Part shown: positions 9,570 to 16,349 of the stretch, in pieces
How positions within the stretch are numbered: the stretch's first letter is position 1
Layout: the number at the start of each line of letters is the position of its first letter
IMG/VR virus record: IMGVR_UViG_3300022743_000004
Coordinates: 1-64,000 of that record
DNA: 64,000 nt
Strand: one strand, 5' to 3'
Source of the DNA: a virus
Position numbers and translations under genes: made by a program
The notes under the pieces: model-generated
Database searches by the model: none
The model's input: only the letters and a program-made list of their open reading frames with translations
Told to the model about the DNA's origin: nothing

Positions 9570-9982
9570 GCCGCAACGCTAAAGCCTACGCCATGGCATT
9601 GATCATCGTGATCTGGGGCTACGTGCTGTACTCCGGCAACGTCTTCGCCCAGACGCCAACTGTCGTGTTGAGTCCGTACAAGGACTACGCCATCACGACC
9701 ACGCCACCCCCACGCAACGCCGACGGCACGATCAAGCGCGACCCGAAGGTCATCGCGGCTTACCGCAAGCTGTACCCATGCCCGAGCACCGGCCTATACA
9801 CAGGGGCATGTCCCGACTGGGCGCTGGACCATACCCGACCCATCGACTGCGGCGGTGTAGACGCTGTGTGGAACCTGACATGGATGCACAACAGCATTAA
9901 GTCTGCTAAAGGCCCATTCACCAAGGATCACTACGAGCGCCGCATTTACGGCGGCAAAGGCGTGAGCGAGGGGTGCCCGTGA
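9566..9982 (+). CDS. Exported HNH-type nuclease-like protein in the lysis cassette
   Basis: The 138-residue product begins with a hydrophobic segment (8-28) ending in VFAQ, a signal peptide or anchor. The rest has C72 and C82, then D88-H89 in DHTRPIDCGG, N103 in WNLTW, and KDHYER (K120-R125): the layout of a compact HNH/beta-beta-alpha metal nuclease. HNH-like proteins with a leader occur in phage lysis regions. If exported it would act in the periplasm or on released DNA; this is inference. It starts by ATGA overlap with the endolysin. Confidence 0.7.
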   Translation: MSRNAKAYAMALIIVIWGYVLYSGNVFAQTPTVVLSPYKDYAITTTPPPRNADGTIKRDPKVIAAYRKLYPCPSTGLYTGACPDWALDHTRPIDCGGVDAVWNLTWMHNSIKSAKGPFTKDHYERRIYGGKGVSEGCP

Positions 9983-10188
9983 ACCTCCTCGACCTCAACA
10001 TCGATCAGCCTGAGTTCACCGTCATCGAGAAGGTGATCCTCCGCGAGTTGAAGGACAAGTACGAGCAGTACATGCGGCAGGGCCGGTGCTTTGAGGCGAG
10101 CGGCGTAGCCCGCGCCATTCAGATCACGTACAAGCGCCTCAAGGGTGACTTTGAGGATACACAACCAACCCATTGGGGATCACTATGA
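9979..10188 (+). CDS. Small hypothetical protein of the lysis operon
   Basis: The product has 69 residues from a GTG that overlaps the preceding stop as GTGA and has GAGGGG 5-6 nt upstream. It is soluble, helical and charged (ELKDKYEQYMRQGRC), with no membrane segment. I do not recognise the family. Its place between the nuclease and a membrane protein suggests a co-expressed accessory. Confidence 0.65.
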   Translation: MNLLDLNIDQPEFTVIEKVILRELKDKYEQYMRQGRCFEASGVARAIQITYKRLKGDFEDTQPTHWGSL

Positions 10189-10376
10189 ACTTCACAGCTC
10201 TCGGCGGACGCCGCTTCGTTATCGCTCTCGGCGCAGGTCTCTGCACTACCTTGTTGCAGTGGTTCGGCAAGCTGGATGCTGCCGGTACTACCTACGCTCT
10301 GGTCATTGCAGGCACTGTCGGTGCCTACATCGCCGGGGCGACAGTCGATAACAAGAACCAAGTGCCCAAGCCATGA
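10185..10376 (+). CDS. Two-TM holin-like membrane protein
   Basis: The 63-residue product starts at ATG 10185 behind GGGGATC. It has two hydrophobic helices (about 12-26 and 38-54, ending YIAGATV) and a short polar tail. Small proteins with this GGRRF...TYALVI...GAYI pattern sit in many phage lysis cassettes and are often annotated as holin or antiholin. With another membrane protein heading the operon, one may be the holin and the other a regulator. It overlaps the spanin gene as ATGA. Confidence 0.65.
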   Translation: MNFTALGGRRFVIALGAGLCTTLLQWFGKLDAAGTTYALVIAGTVGAYIAGATVDNKNQVPKP

Positions 10377-10720
10377 ACCCCTACCTGATCATCGCAGCGC
10401 TCCTGGCCGTGATAGGCGCAGGTGCTGGCGGCTTCAAGCTCGGGGTTGACCATGAGAAGGCTGGCCAGATCAGCAAGCAAGAGTCCATCGCCGAGGCCGT
10501 GGACGCGGCCAACAACGTGTGGGCCGACAAGGTAGCTAGCCTCAAGCCGACATACACCACCATTCAGAACAAACTGGAGAAGCAAATTGAAACGAATACT
10601 GTATATCGTGACTGTCACCTTGATCCTGTCGGCTTGCAGTTGGCCAATCAAGCCCTCTCCGGTGGAGCCAAGCCCGTTGGCCAAGGTGAGCTGCCCAAAG
10701 CTGACGCCGTTGGAAAGTGA
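10373..10720 (+). CDS. Rz: Inner-membrane spanin (Rz-like)
   Basis: The 115-residue product has an N-terminal membrane anchor (2-24, PYLIIAALLAVIGAGAGG) and a long helical periplasmic domain, as in i-spanins that disrupt the outer membrane in the last step of lysis. The partner o-spanin gene is embedded in another frame within its 3' half, a typical Rz/Rz1 arrangement. It starts by ATGA overlap. Confidence 0.85.
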   Translation: MNPYLIIAALLAVIGAGAGGFKLGVDHEKAGQISKQESIAEAVDAANNVWADKVASLKPTYTTIQNKLEKQIETNTVYRDCHLDPVGLQLANQALSGGAKPVGQGELPKADAVGK

Positions 10721-10805
10721 CACCTTCGGTGCCACGGTCAGCAAGCTGACTGAAGTAGCAGGTATCTACTACCTATGCCGCGCATCTGTCGGCGTTAAGG
10801 ATTAA
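10587..10805 (+). CDS. Rz1: Outer-membrane lipoprotein spanin (Rz1-like), embedded in Rz
   Basis: The 72-residue product has a lipoprotein signal: hydrophobic residues 4-16 then the lipobox L14-S-A-C17, followed by a Pro-rich stretch (PIKPSPVEPSP). The start is TTG with GGAGAAG about 5 nt upstream. It overlaps the Rz gene by 134 nt in another frame and extends 85 nt beyond it. It is expected to span the periplasm by binding Rz and to fuse the two membranes. Confidence 0.85.
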   Translation: MKRILYIVTVTLILSACSWPIKPSPVEPSPLAKVSCPKLTPLESDTFGATVSKLTEVAGIYYLCRASVGVKD

Positions 10806-10936
10806 CGCGCTGCCTCTGCGCGTTTATTACCCACCCACTTCACTGCCCCGTGGGTGACGATCATGATGCCTACAAGCGCACGCAGCGCCTTGTAGGCTGC
10901 GCGGATAGCGCGAGCGATCATGAAAAACAACGTCAT
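10802..10936 (-). CDS. Small basic membrane peptide
   Basis: The 44-residue product (start MTLFFMIARA) has a hydrophobic N-terminus, a second hydrophobic patch (VGIMIVTH) and many Arg/Lys. AGAAGGAGAG lies 5 nt before its ATG, and it overlaps the upstream gene as ATGA. It is last in a three-gene leftward unit convergent with the lysis operon. Function unknown. Confidence 0.6.
   Translation of the reverse strand: MTLFFMIARAIRAAYKALRALVGIMIVTHGAVKWVGNKRAEAAR
10804..10824 (+). terminator. Probable terminator of the lysis operon
   Basis: AACGCGC-TGCCTCT-GCGCGTT forms a 7-bp stem directly at the Rz1 stop and is followed by TATTA. It lies within the 3' end of the convergent gene, where opposing transcripts meet. 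Confidence 0.45.
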
Positions 10937-11214
10937 TGATTCTCTCCTTCTAGTTTCACAATAGTGGTCTCCCAGTCCTGGTCTGTGACGACCAGGACAA
11001 AACCTTTCTTCCTGTCGGTTGGGTCAACCGAGTAACGCGACAGTATCTGCCCAACGCAGCGCATGGAGTGCGCGTTGGCTCGGCGTTCTGAAGGGGTGAT
11101 CTCCCCATACTCATTGACCGCGTGTCTAGCGACCAGATCAAACGGCATGCGCTTGAGCGTCATCCGAACTGCTTCGGTGACGCACAGCTTACCGAGAAGA
11201 AAGTTACTGTGCAT
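10933..11214 (-). CDS. Hypothetical protein next to attP
   Basis: The 93-residue product starts at ATG 11214, whose Shine-Dalgarno (AAGGAA) lies in the last codons of the upstream gene. It contains a helical central part with many Arg residues and a C-terminal beta-like GFVLVVTDQDWETTIV. There is no recognised domain. A longer reading from 11271 would run through the upstream gene and is less likely. Confidence 0.6.
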   Translation of the reverse strand: MHSNFLLGKLCVTEAVRMTLKRMPFDLVARHAVNEYGEITPSERRANAHSMRCVGQILSRYSVDPTDRKKGFVLVVTDQDWETTIVKLEGENQ

Positions 11215-11215
11215 G

Positions 11216-11455
11216 CTATTCCTTGAAGCCTCGCACGATCCACGCAATCGCCGCCAGAGCGACGACCACACCGGCCAGCAGCCCTATACCGCCTACAGCC
11301 AAGATAACGGCTCCTAGCGCCAATATGAGCAGCAGGGAGATGACAATCTTCACCCTGCGTACTCCCTCGGACTTGCTGCGGTGCATGAACAAGGCTACCT
11401 GCCACAGCAGACTCACCACGACCAGCAAAACAATCCACCCTAGTGCTCCTGCCAT
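11216..11455 (-). CDS. Small membrane protein, two hydrophobic segments
   Basis: The 79-residue product starts at ATG 11455 behind GAAGGAGA. It has hydrophobic segments at about 5-24 and 36-74, the second long enough to form a hairpin, separated by a basic loop (RSKSEGVRRVK). The open frame continues upstream, but that part is antisense tRNA sequence and not protein. It may affect the membrane during infection or lysogeny; no family is recognised. Confidence 0.65.
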   Translation of the reverse strand: MAGALGWIVLLVVVSLLWQVALFMHRSKSEGVRRVKIVISLLLILALGAVILAVGGIGLLAGVVVALAAIAWIVRGFKE

Positions 11456-11502
11456 GGCAGTCTCCTTCGTTTTGTGAGCTGAAAATGTACCAAATCCGTT
11501 CT

Positions 11503-11718
11503 GGTCATAACGGCGTGTCATAATCCGCCGCAACCCGCATGAATGCTGGCGATGGCGGATACCCTGTAACCTTGACATGGTGGGGGTCGTTGGTTCGAGT
11601 CCAATTGCGCCTACCACTTTCTCCTCTGAAAGTGACACTTAGACCTCACACTTAGACTGAGGCTAAACCGTTAGAACCAGCCCCGTTCAGCGTATCCAGG
11701 TCATAACGGCTTGTCATA
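11503..11718. repeat. 20-bp direct repeats flanking the attP core (candidate integrase arm sites)
   Basis: GGTCATAACGGC followed by G or T and TGTCATA occurs at 11503-11522 and 11699-11718 (19 of 20 identical, same orientation), on either side of the tRNA-like core. Direct repeats around an attP core are the usual form of arm-type binding sites of tyrosine integrases. The right copy overlaps the last codons of the 11714 gene. Confidence 0.6.
11569..11616 (+). other. attP: attP core: 3' half of tRNA-Val(GAC)
   Basis: The sequence runs from the anticodon loop (TTGACAT, anticodon GAC) through the variable loop, T-arm (GTTGG-TTCGAGT-CCAAT) and acceptor 3' strand to CCA. No 5' half precedes it, so it is not a tRNA gene. 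Temperate phages carry exactly this when they integrate into the 3' end of a tRNA gene and restore it. The integrase gene ends about 640 bp away. Confidence 0.8.
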
Positions 11719-11947
11719 CCTCACCACGCAGTCTGCGTACGGCCAAGTAGTCCTGCACATCGTCCCACGTCATCACGAAGCTGCCGTAGTCGTGTTGCAC
11801 AGTAACCACTTGGCCGGAGATCAAGCTAGTCAGTGTCGCTCGTTTGTCAGGCTGCTCCATCATGGAGTTCAGGATAGACCGAGGCGTCAGCACCTCGGTA
11901 CGGATCACTTCGTCAAGATTTAGCTTGGCCTTGCTTGAAGAAACCAT
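11714..11947 (-). CDS. Small protein with R-R-L-R-G tail
   Basis: The 77-residue product starts at ATG 11947 behind AAGGAGC and overlaps the upstream gene by 35 nt. It ends in DYLAVRRLRGEV, the tail shared by several otherwise unlike small proteins of this phage. Here the tail codons (CGC AGA CTG CGT GGT) do not form a good Shine-Dalgarno and no sizeable gene follows, so the tail may matter at protein level. Function unknown. Confidence 0.65.
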   Translation of the reverse strand: MVSSSKAKLNLDEVIRTEVLTPRSILNSMMEQPDKRATLTSLISGQVVTVQHDYGSFVMTWDDVQDYLAVRRLRGEV

Positions 11948-12260
11948 CAATTAGCTCCTTAAGTTTTGCTGTGCCCTCGTCGAGTGAGGGTGCCTTGGCG
12001 TCTTTGTTGGCCAGGATGAACTTGGCAAACCATGCGCCGAACTCTTCCGAGACCTCATAGTCATACACGCCGGGGAAGTCCTGCGGTCCTTTGGCTTCAA
12101 GCAAGCTCTGGCTGATTGGCGCGAACTGAGTCAGCTCGTCCACCAGCTCTATGCAGCCCTTGTCCCAATGCGACAGCAGCTTAGTGAGGCCGTTTTGAGT
12201 CGGTAGGCCCATGGCCATGAATGCTGCCGTGTTGGCAACCCATCGTGCGGTATCTATCAT
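11913..12260 (-). CDS. Hypothetical protein downstream of integrase
   Basis: This is a 115-residue soluble helical protein with several aromatic residues (FGAWFAKFIL). It begins at an ATG overlapping the integrase stop (ATGA) behind GAAGGTAAAC, so it is translated with the integrase. No known domain is evident. Position suggests an accessory of integration or lysogeny, but nothing in the sequence proves it. Confidence 0.65.
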   Translation of the reverse strand: MIDTARWVANTAAFMAMGLPTQNGLTKLLSHWDKGCIELVDELTQFAPISQSLLEAKGPQDFPGVYDYEVSEEFGAWFAKFILANKDAKAPSLDEGTAKLKELIDGFFKQGQAKS

Positions 12261-13249
12261 CTGTTTACCTTCGAGTTGTCTGCAAAAGAGGCGAGGTGCC
12301 CCGGTGAGTGATGGGCGTACACCATCACCATCCTGAGATCACTCCACCCGCCGAGGCGTTGGAGGACTTCAAGTGGCGTCCCGGCCTGTACATGCCAGGT
12401 AGCCCAGGTGTGCCGGAAGCCGTGCCAAGTAAAGCCTTCGTACCGCCCGTCGCGGTCACAACGCCCGACCCCTGCACGTATGCACGCGGCTTGGAAAGCT
12501 GTTTTGACTTCCGCATACGGCTTGCCTCGGAACGTAAAGCACCACTCAGGGTGTTTGCCCTTAACGGCTTCGAGGGCACTGACGGCGGCGGCGCTAAGAG
12601 GGATACTGATGGCCCGCCCCGACTTGGAGTCACTTCCATCCACCCATGCGGTGCGTCGGGCAAGGTCAACATGGTCCCAGCGGAGACCAAGTACATTGGC
12701 TTGGCGTAGGCCCGTCGCAAGCGCGAACGATGCCGAATGCTGGAGGTGAAACGGGAGTTCTGCATGAAGTTTGCTCCATTGTTCACGCGTGAGCCAGTCA
12801 CGCGTCTTGGGTTTCTTGTCAGTTTTCGTCGCCAGCTTGGGCAACTCGCGCAGCCAACCTTCGTCTTTGGCGACATTCAAAATCGCCATGATCATGGTGC
12901 GGTAGCGTGTGTAGGTGCCCGCTGTTTTGCAGAACGACAACGCTTCGTCGATGTTCTCGCGGGTCACAGCGGTGAGCGCCCGATCCTTGTAAATACGGCC
13001 GAACTTGGCCAAGCTCAGAATCTCGCTGTCGCTGCGGGTCTCTTTGGCGACCCACTTCATGACAGCCATACCCCAAGTCTTGCCACTCAGTCGGGGAGTG
13101 ATCTTCCATAACTCTGCCTTGATTTCGTCGTGGATGCGGAGCGCTTCTTTTTTATCAACTGTTCCAGTTGAGCGACGTACCCGTGGTGCATTGGGGTGGG
13201 TGATGCTGACCCACCACGGGCCGTCTGGTGTTTGTTTGTAGAGTGACAT
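12257..13249 (-). CDS. int: Tyrosine-family site-specific integrase
   Basis: This 330-residue recombinase cuts and rejoins attP and attB strands. Catalytic residues are visible: R182 (ATGLRQANVLGL), K209 (SKSGRA), H276-x-x-R279 (WHGFRHTWAT), W302 (RLGGW) and the nucleophile Y311 (MVYAHH). The N-terminal ~150 residues contain a DNA-arm-binding part and a SAM-like core-binding domain. ATG 13249 follows GGAGACCGC. The excisionase-like gene overlaps its first 163 nt in another frame. The target is very probably host tRNA-Val(GAC), judged from the nearby attP core. Confidence 0.95.
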   Translation of the reverse strand: MSLYKQTPDGPWWVSITHPNAPRVRRSTGTVDKKEALRIHDEIKAELWKITPRLSGKTWGMAVMKWVAKETRSDSEILSLAKFGRIYKDRALTAVTRENIDEALSFCKTAGTYTRYRTMIMAILNVAKDEGWLRELPKLATKTDKKPKTRDWLTREQWSKLHAELPFHLQHSASFALATGLRQANVLGLRWDHVDLARRTAWVDGSDSKSGRAISIPLSAAAVSALEAVKGKHPEWCFTFRGKPYAEVKTAFQAACIRAGVGRCDRDGRYEGFTWHGFRHTWATWHVQAGTPLEVLQRLGGWSDLRMVMVYAHHSPGHLASFADNSKVNR

Positions 13250-13419
13250 GCGGTCTCCAGATAGGAGCCACGCATGAAGGCGATCAGATCGTCCTCCAAG
13301 AACGCCCAACTCCTGCCTATCTTTGATCCTGGGATCAGCCCAGCTTTCGCGCGCGACTGCAACGTACTCGGGTGAATACGAAGCAGCGCAGCAGCGTCAG
13401 CGAGGCCGAGTGACTTCAT
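13087..13419 (-). CDS. xis: Excisionase-like HTH protein
   Basis: The first ~50 of 110 residues form a MerR/Xis-type winged helix-turn-helix (GLADAAALLRIHPSTLQSRA, then the wing GRSWAFLEDDLIAFM). Such proteins bend DNA and direct excision by the neighbouring integrase. The start shares a base with the dUTPase stop (TAATG). The last ~55 residues overlap the integrase gene and look like a read-through tail; the minimal domain ends before it. It could also act as a small regulator. Confidence 0.75.
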   Translation of the reverse strand: MKSLGLADAAALLRIHPSTLQSRAKAGLIPGSKIGRSWAFLEDDLIAFMRGSYLETACHSTNKHQTARGGSASPTPMHHGYVAQLEQLIKKKRSASTTKSRQSYGRSLPD

Positions 13420-14075
13420 TACTTATTTGCGGACGTCAGCGCTTGGTAGTGACCTTCCAACGCGCCGTACAGCATGTCAGGGCCGTAGGTCGGGAAAGAC
13501 GCCATCAGGTTTGCAAGCACCACGTTGTCTTCCAGACCATTCCAGTCCTTGATGTACGTGCCTTCCTTGTAGCCGTTGGCTTGGCGGAACAGGTTCAGCA
13601 CGTTCTTGGCCACGTAGGTGGTGTACAGCTCGTCCCAAGTCAGGCCGAAGCGCACCATGAGCTGGCTGAACGCAGGCCCGTTGAGCTGGCGCTGCAGTGC
13701 CGCGCTACCGGCCAACAGGTCGAACAACTGCGCTGTGCTAACGGTACTGATCTCACCGTACGCATCGGCATTGGTCTCTAACGCGTCGAAGTACGCGGTG
13801 ACTTCAACAGCCGCGTCTTGCACGCTGCCGTCGTGGAGTGCCAGGATACTGCTGATAGCGAAGTGCCAGATGTCCACCAGCTCCAACTTGAGCTGGGCAA
13901 AGTCTGCTTCGGGTGTCGCCTTCCACCACTTCCAGCCGTGGTGATCCAGAGCCTCGACGGCTTCGACCACGATGGCGCGGTGCCATGGGTAGTCAGCTTT
14001 GATCCAGTCAGGGTTGATGATGCTGTTGAGCTTGTCCTGCATGCGGAACATGTCAACAATGTGTTGGTGGTTCAT
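13419..14075 (-). CDS. Dimeric-type dUTPase (all-alpha NTP pyrophosphatase)
   Basis: This 218-residue protein hydrolyses dUTP to dUMP, keeping uracil out of phage DNA and feeding thymidylate synthesis. The dUTPase_2/MazG-like motifs are visible: MQDKLN at 12-17, E38 and E41 in VVEAVEALDHHGWKWWK, and E66 with D69 in LELVDIWHF, all expected magnesium ligands. It overlaps thyX as ATGA, so the two enzymes of dTMP supply are made together. Confidence 0.9.
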   Translation of the reverse strand: MNHQHIVDMFRMQDKLNSIINPDWIKADYPWHRAIVVEAVEALDHHGWKWWKATPEADFAQLKLELVDIWHFAISSILALHDGSVQDAAVEVTAYFDALETNADAYGEISTVSTAQLFDLLAGSAALQRQLNGPAFSQLMVRFGLTWDELYTTYVAKNVLNLFRQANGYKEGTYIKDWNGLEDNVVLANLMASFPTYGPDMLYGALEGHYQALTSANK

Positions 14076-14749
14076 GGGTTTCCTAGTACGTGTTTACGCA
14101 GAGCCGCCACAGTCACGGGTACGATGGGTTCAATGAGTTCCAGCATGGCCTCCGCGTATACGCGGATTTCGTACTGGCTGTGGGAGTGCAGTCGCAGCTT
14201 CAAGAAGTGCGCAAGATTGTGTAAATCAACGGTGGCGAACATGTGGCTGTAGGTGTTCACTGGCAGCACACCACGGGCCAGTTCACGCGGAATACCCATA
14301 GCCAGCATGTGTTTGTAGTCAAAGAATGACGACTCGCATGCCGTCCTGATGATCTCTTGGGCCTCTTTGGCATACCCGCTGATCTCGTCCGTACGCATCT
14401 GCTTGTTGGACGTGCTCTGTGTCGTGATCTGGGCGATCTCCGGCACGTAGAACTCCTCGGGCAGTTCGCTGTAGCGGGCCGACACTTCGTTGAACGACCA
14501 AGTGCGGTGGCGGTGCCACTGACGGAACACGAAGATGGGTGCCTTCACCTCGAAGGTGAACTGCACGCACTCCAGCGGAGACGTGTGGTGGTTGCGGACA
14601 AGGTAGTCGATCAGCTTCGCATCTTTCCCTTCGTCCTCACCCGCGCGCCACTCGGCGTCGTAAGAGACGCGAGCGGAGCGAACGATGGACAGGTCGCTGC
14701 CCATGGAGTCCACAAGGCGGACCAGGCCGTGGTTCAGGACCCGCTTCAT
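14072..14749 (-). CDS. thyX: FAD-dependent thymidylate synthase ThyX
   Basis: The 225-residue enzyme converts dUMP to dTMP with methylene-THF, FAD and NADPH. The signature RHRxxSxNExSxRY is complete at residues 80-93 (RHRTWSFNEVSARY). ATG 14749 is chosen because it overlaps the upstream stop as ATGA; an earlier in-frame start would add only five residues inside that gene. It pairs functionally with the dUTPase downstream. Confidence 0.95.
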   Translation of the reverse strand: MKRVLNHGLVRLVDSMGSDLSIVRSARVSYDAEWRAGEDEGKDAKLIDYLVRNHHTSPLECVQFTFEVKAPIFVFRQWHRHRTWSFNEVSARYSELPEEFYVPEIAQITTQSTSNKQMRTDEISGYAKEAQEIIRTACESSFFDYKHMLAMGIPRELARGVLPVNTYSHMFATVDLHNLAHFLKLRLHSHSQYEIRVYAEAMLELIEPIVPVTVAALRKHVLGNP

Positions 14750-14958
14750 TGCACCACTTCCCACTTGTTCAGGTGGGCCAGCAGTTCGGTCTTGCTGGTC
14801 GGCACATCCACTTCGTCTGTGGCGATGGAACGCATGCCCTCAGCTTTGAGGCGCTTGCGGTCAGCCGCAGCACCTGCCAGCGTACCGGCCCAGCTAGCGC
14901 GCTCATTGCGGCCAGGATCAGCCGCGTCGTCAGTGAACGTGGTCTTGTACAGTCTCAT
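14746..14958 (-). CDS. Small hypothetical protein before thyX
   Basis: This is a 70-residue acidic protein (MRLYKTTFTD start, with S-KTELLAHLNKW near the end). It overlaps its neighbours on both sides by ATGA-type junctions within the nucleotide-metabolism block. No domain is recognised. Similar short MRLYKTTF proteins are common in phages but uncharacterised. Confidence 0.65.
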   Translation of the reverse strand: MRLYKTTFTDDAADPGRNERASWAGTLAGAAADRKRLKAEGMRSIATDEVDVPTSKTELLAHLNKWEVVQ

Positions 14959-15173
14959 TTTGGAATCTCCTTAAAGTATTTGCGGACGTCTTCAAGAACG
15001 TTCTGCACCAGGAAGTGCTCGTTCTTCGGGGACACAGATACGGCGAGCTTTTTCTTGGTCTCGCCGCGTGTGAGGCAGAGCATGGTGTGTCTGTTCTGCC
15101 GCAGAAATTCGACCTTGATAGCCGGGTCGTACTTCTGGATAGCCTTCAGCACAAGCCGCAGCCCCTGTCTCAT
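14955..15173 (-). CDS. Small basic protein, HicA-like pattern (weak)
   Basis: The product is 72 residues with a basic N-terminus, a central strand pattern RHTMLCLTR and KLAVSVSPKNEHFLVQNV followed by a helix. This recalls small HicA-type dsRBD-fold proteins, but the typical catalytic His context (G-S-H) is absent, so a toxin role is not supported. It overlaps the ligase stop upstream and the next gene downstream. Confidence 0.6.
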   Translation of the reverse strand: MRQGLRLVLKAIQKYDPAIKVEFLRQNRHTMLCLTRGETKKKLAVSVSPKNEHFLVQNVLEDVRKYFKEIPK

Positions 15174-16075
15174 GACATGTCTCGCGCGTCACGTAAGCCG
15201 AGGTACACCGGGTGGCGCGGTTTGTCTTTCGCGCCGATGGGGAAGTGCTTGTACTTCACAACCATGTGATGCCAGCCACCGGACTGCAGACGGTCTTGGT
15301 GCTTGCCCCACCACCACGCTTTGTCGCTGTCGTCGAAGCCAGTGCCGATCTGGAACTCCACGCCGGTCTTCACGTCACGCACGAGCAGCGCACCCATACG
15401 GCCCTTGCCGGTCTTGTTCTCTTGGTGGCTGCTGCGCTTGGTGCGGCCCAGCTCGTTGGTCTCGGCCACGTTGCCGTTGTGCATCTCTTCGATGACTTCC
15501 TGCACTGTCGCTTCGCTGTCCACAAAGCGCTTCACCTTGAGCAAGTAACCTTCGCGCGCGGTGCTGCGCCCGAACTTGTAGGGTGAGTCAGGGTGACGCA
15601 GGATCACGCCTTCGTGGCCCAGCTCCAGTGCTGCAGCCTCGAACATATTTAGAGCTTCGATGTCGTGTACCAGCGTCTGGGGTAGTATTTGGATACGCCC
15701 CTTGTTCGTTGTGTGCCCTTCCATGAGTGCGTCGTAGCGCTGCTGGAACGTGTGCCCGTGGCGGTACAGGTCGAACGCGTGAAACGCCCAGTCCGGCGAG
15801 GTATCTTCTGACATCACACCTGACACCGTGTCGCGGTAGCACGTAGGGCTTGTGGTCGGGCCGACGATCAGCTCACCGTCCAAGCCCTCAAACGCAGGCT
15901 TGCTCAGTGCAGCAGCGATCTCGAAGTTTGGGATATGCTTGAGTGAGCGGCTGAGCAGCATGCCGTTGCGCACGACAGCACGAATGCCGTCGAGCTTAAC
16001 GGAGGCGTACATCGGCCACCGAATTTTGTCTACGTCCGCAGGGGAGGCTAGCATCGGCTTGAACGCTTCACTCAT
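15170..16075 (-). CDS. ATP-dependent DNA ligase
   Basis: This 301-residue enzyme seals nicks in replicating phage DNA. Nucleotidyltransferase motifs are visible in order: I (K27-L-D-G30, lysine adenylated), III (FEGLDGELIVG), IV (HEGVILRHP) and V (YLLKVKRF), followed by an OB-fold C-terminal domain with TGKGRMGALLV. The size fits the small T7-type ligases. It overlaps the upstream gene by 8 nt. Confidence 0.92.
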   Translation of the reverse strand: MSEAFKPMLASPADVDKIRWPMYASVKLDGIRAVVRNGMLLSRSLKHIPNFEIAAALSKPAFEGLDGELIVGPTTSPTCYRDTVSGVMSEDTSPDWAFHAFDLYRHGHTFQQRYDALMEGHTTNKGRIQILPQTLVHDIEALNMFEAAALELGHEGVILRHPDSPYKFGRSTAREGYLLKVKRFVDSEATVQEVIEEMHNGNVAETNELGRTKRSSHQENKTGKGRMGALLVRDVKTGVEFQIGTGFDDSDKAWWWGKHQDRLQSGGWHHMVVKYKHFPIGAKDKPRHPVYLGLRDARDMS

Positions 16076-16316
16076 TTCTTTTTCCTGAGTTGAACTGGGC
16101 GATCAGGCGCAGCGCCTTGATGCTCAGTGGGTTGTTGAACTTGGCTTGAGCGACCACATGGTTCAGCGCCTGTTGCGCGCCGATACCGGGGCCGAATCTG
16201 ATTGGCAACACAGTGCGTACCCACCGTGTTTTGTCCGAGTCGTAGACGTGGAACAGCCCCCAGTTCTGGGTAGCGGCTTCCGCTTGCTCTTGGGTTGTTA
16301 GATCGTCAATAGACAT
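16068..16316 (-). CDS. Small hypothetical protein
   Basis: The product has 82 residues, with a Trp-rich middle (QNWGLFHVYDSDKTRWVR) and a helical C-terminus. The ATG lies right after the closing arm of an inverted repeat and has no Shine-Dalgarno, so its translation may depend on that structure or on a leaderless transcript. Family unknown. Confidence 0.55.
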   Translation of the reverse strand: MSIDDLTTQEQAEAATQNWGLFHVYDSDKTRWVRTVLPIRFGPGIGAQQALNHVVAQAKFNNPLSIKALRLIAQFNSGKRNE

Positions 16317-16317
16317 T

Positions 16318-16349
16318 AGATTTGGAGACGTGGCCTTTCGGCCAAATCT
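16318..16349 (-). promoter_or_regulatory. Inverted repeat directly before a gene without Shine-Dalgarno
   Basis: AGATTTGG and CCAAATCT (8 bp) flank a 16-nt spacer that holds GGCC-GAAA-GGCC. The structure starts at the stop of the upstream gene and ends 1 nt before the ATG at 16316. It could be a terminator, an attenuator or an RNA switch. Confidence 0.45.

Noticed and set aside
11521-11616. A tRNA-Val gene
   Set aside because: Only the 3' half matches; there is no 5' acceptor strand or D-arm, so it is an attP core and not a tRNA gene.
11456-11638. N-terminal extension of the small membrane protein reading AIGLEPTTPTMSRLQG
   Set aside because: This is the antisense translation of tRNA sequence (attP core), a known annotation artefact; the real start is ATG 11455 with its own ribosome site.
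14955-15173. HicA toxin
   Set aside because: The pattern is only weakly similar and the catalytic His context and a HicB partner are missing.
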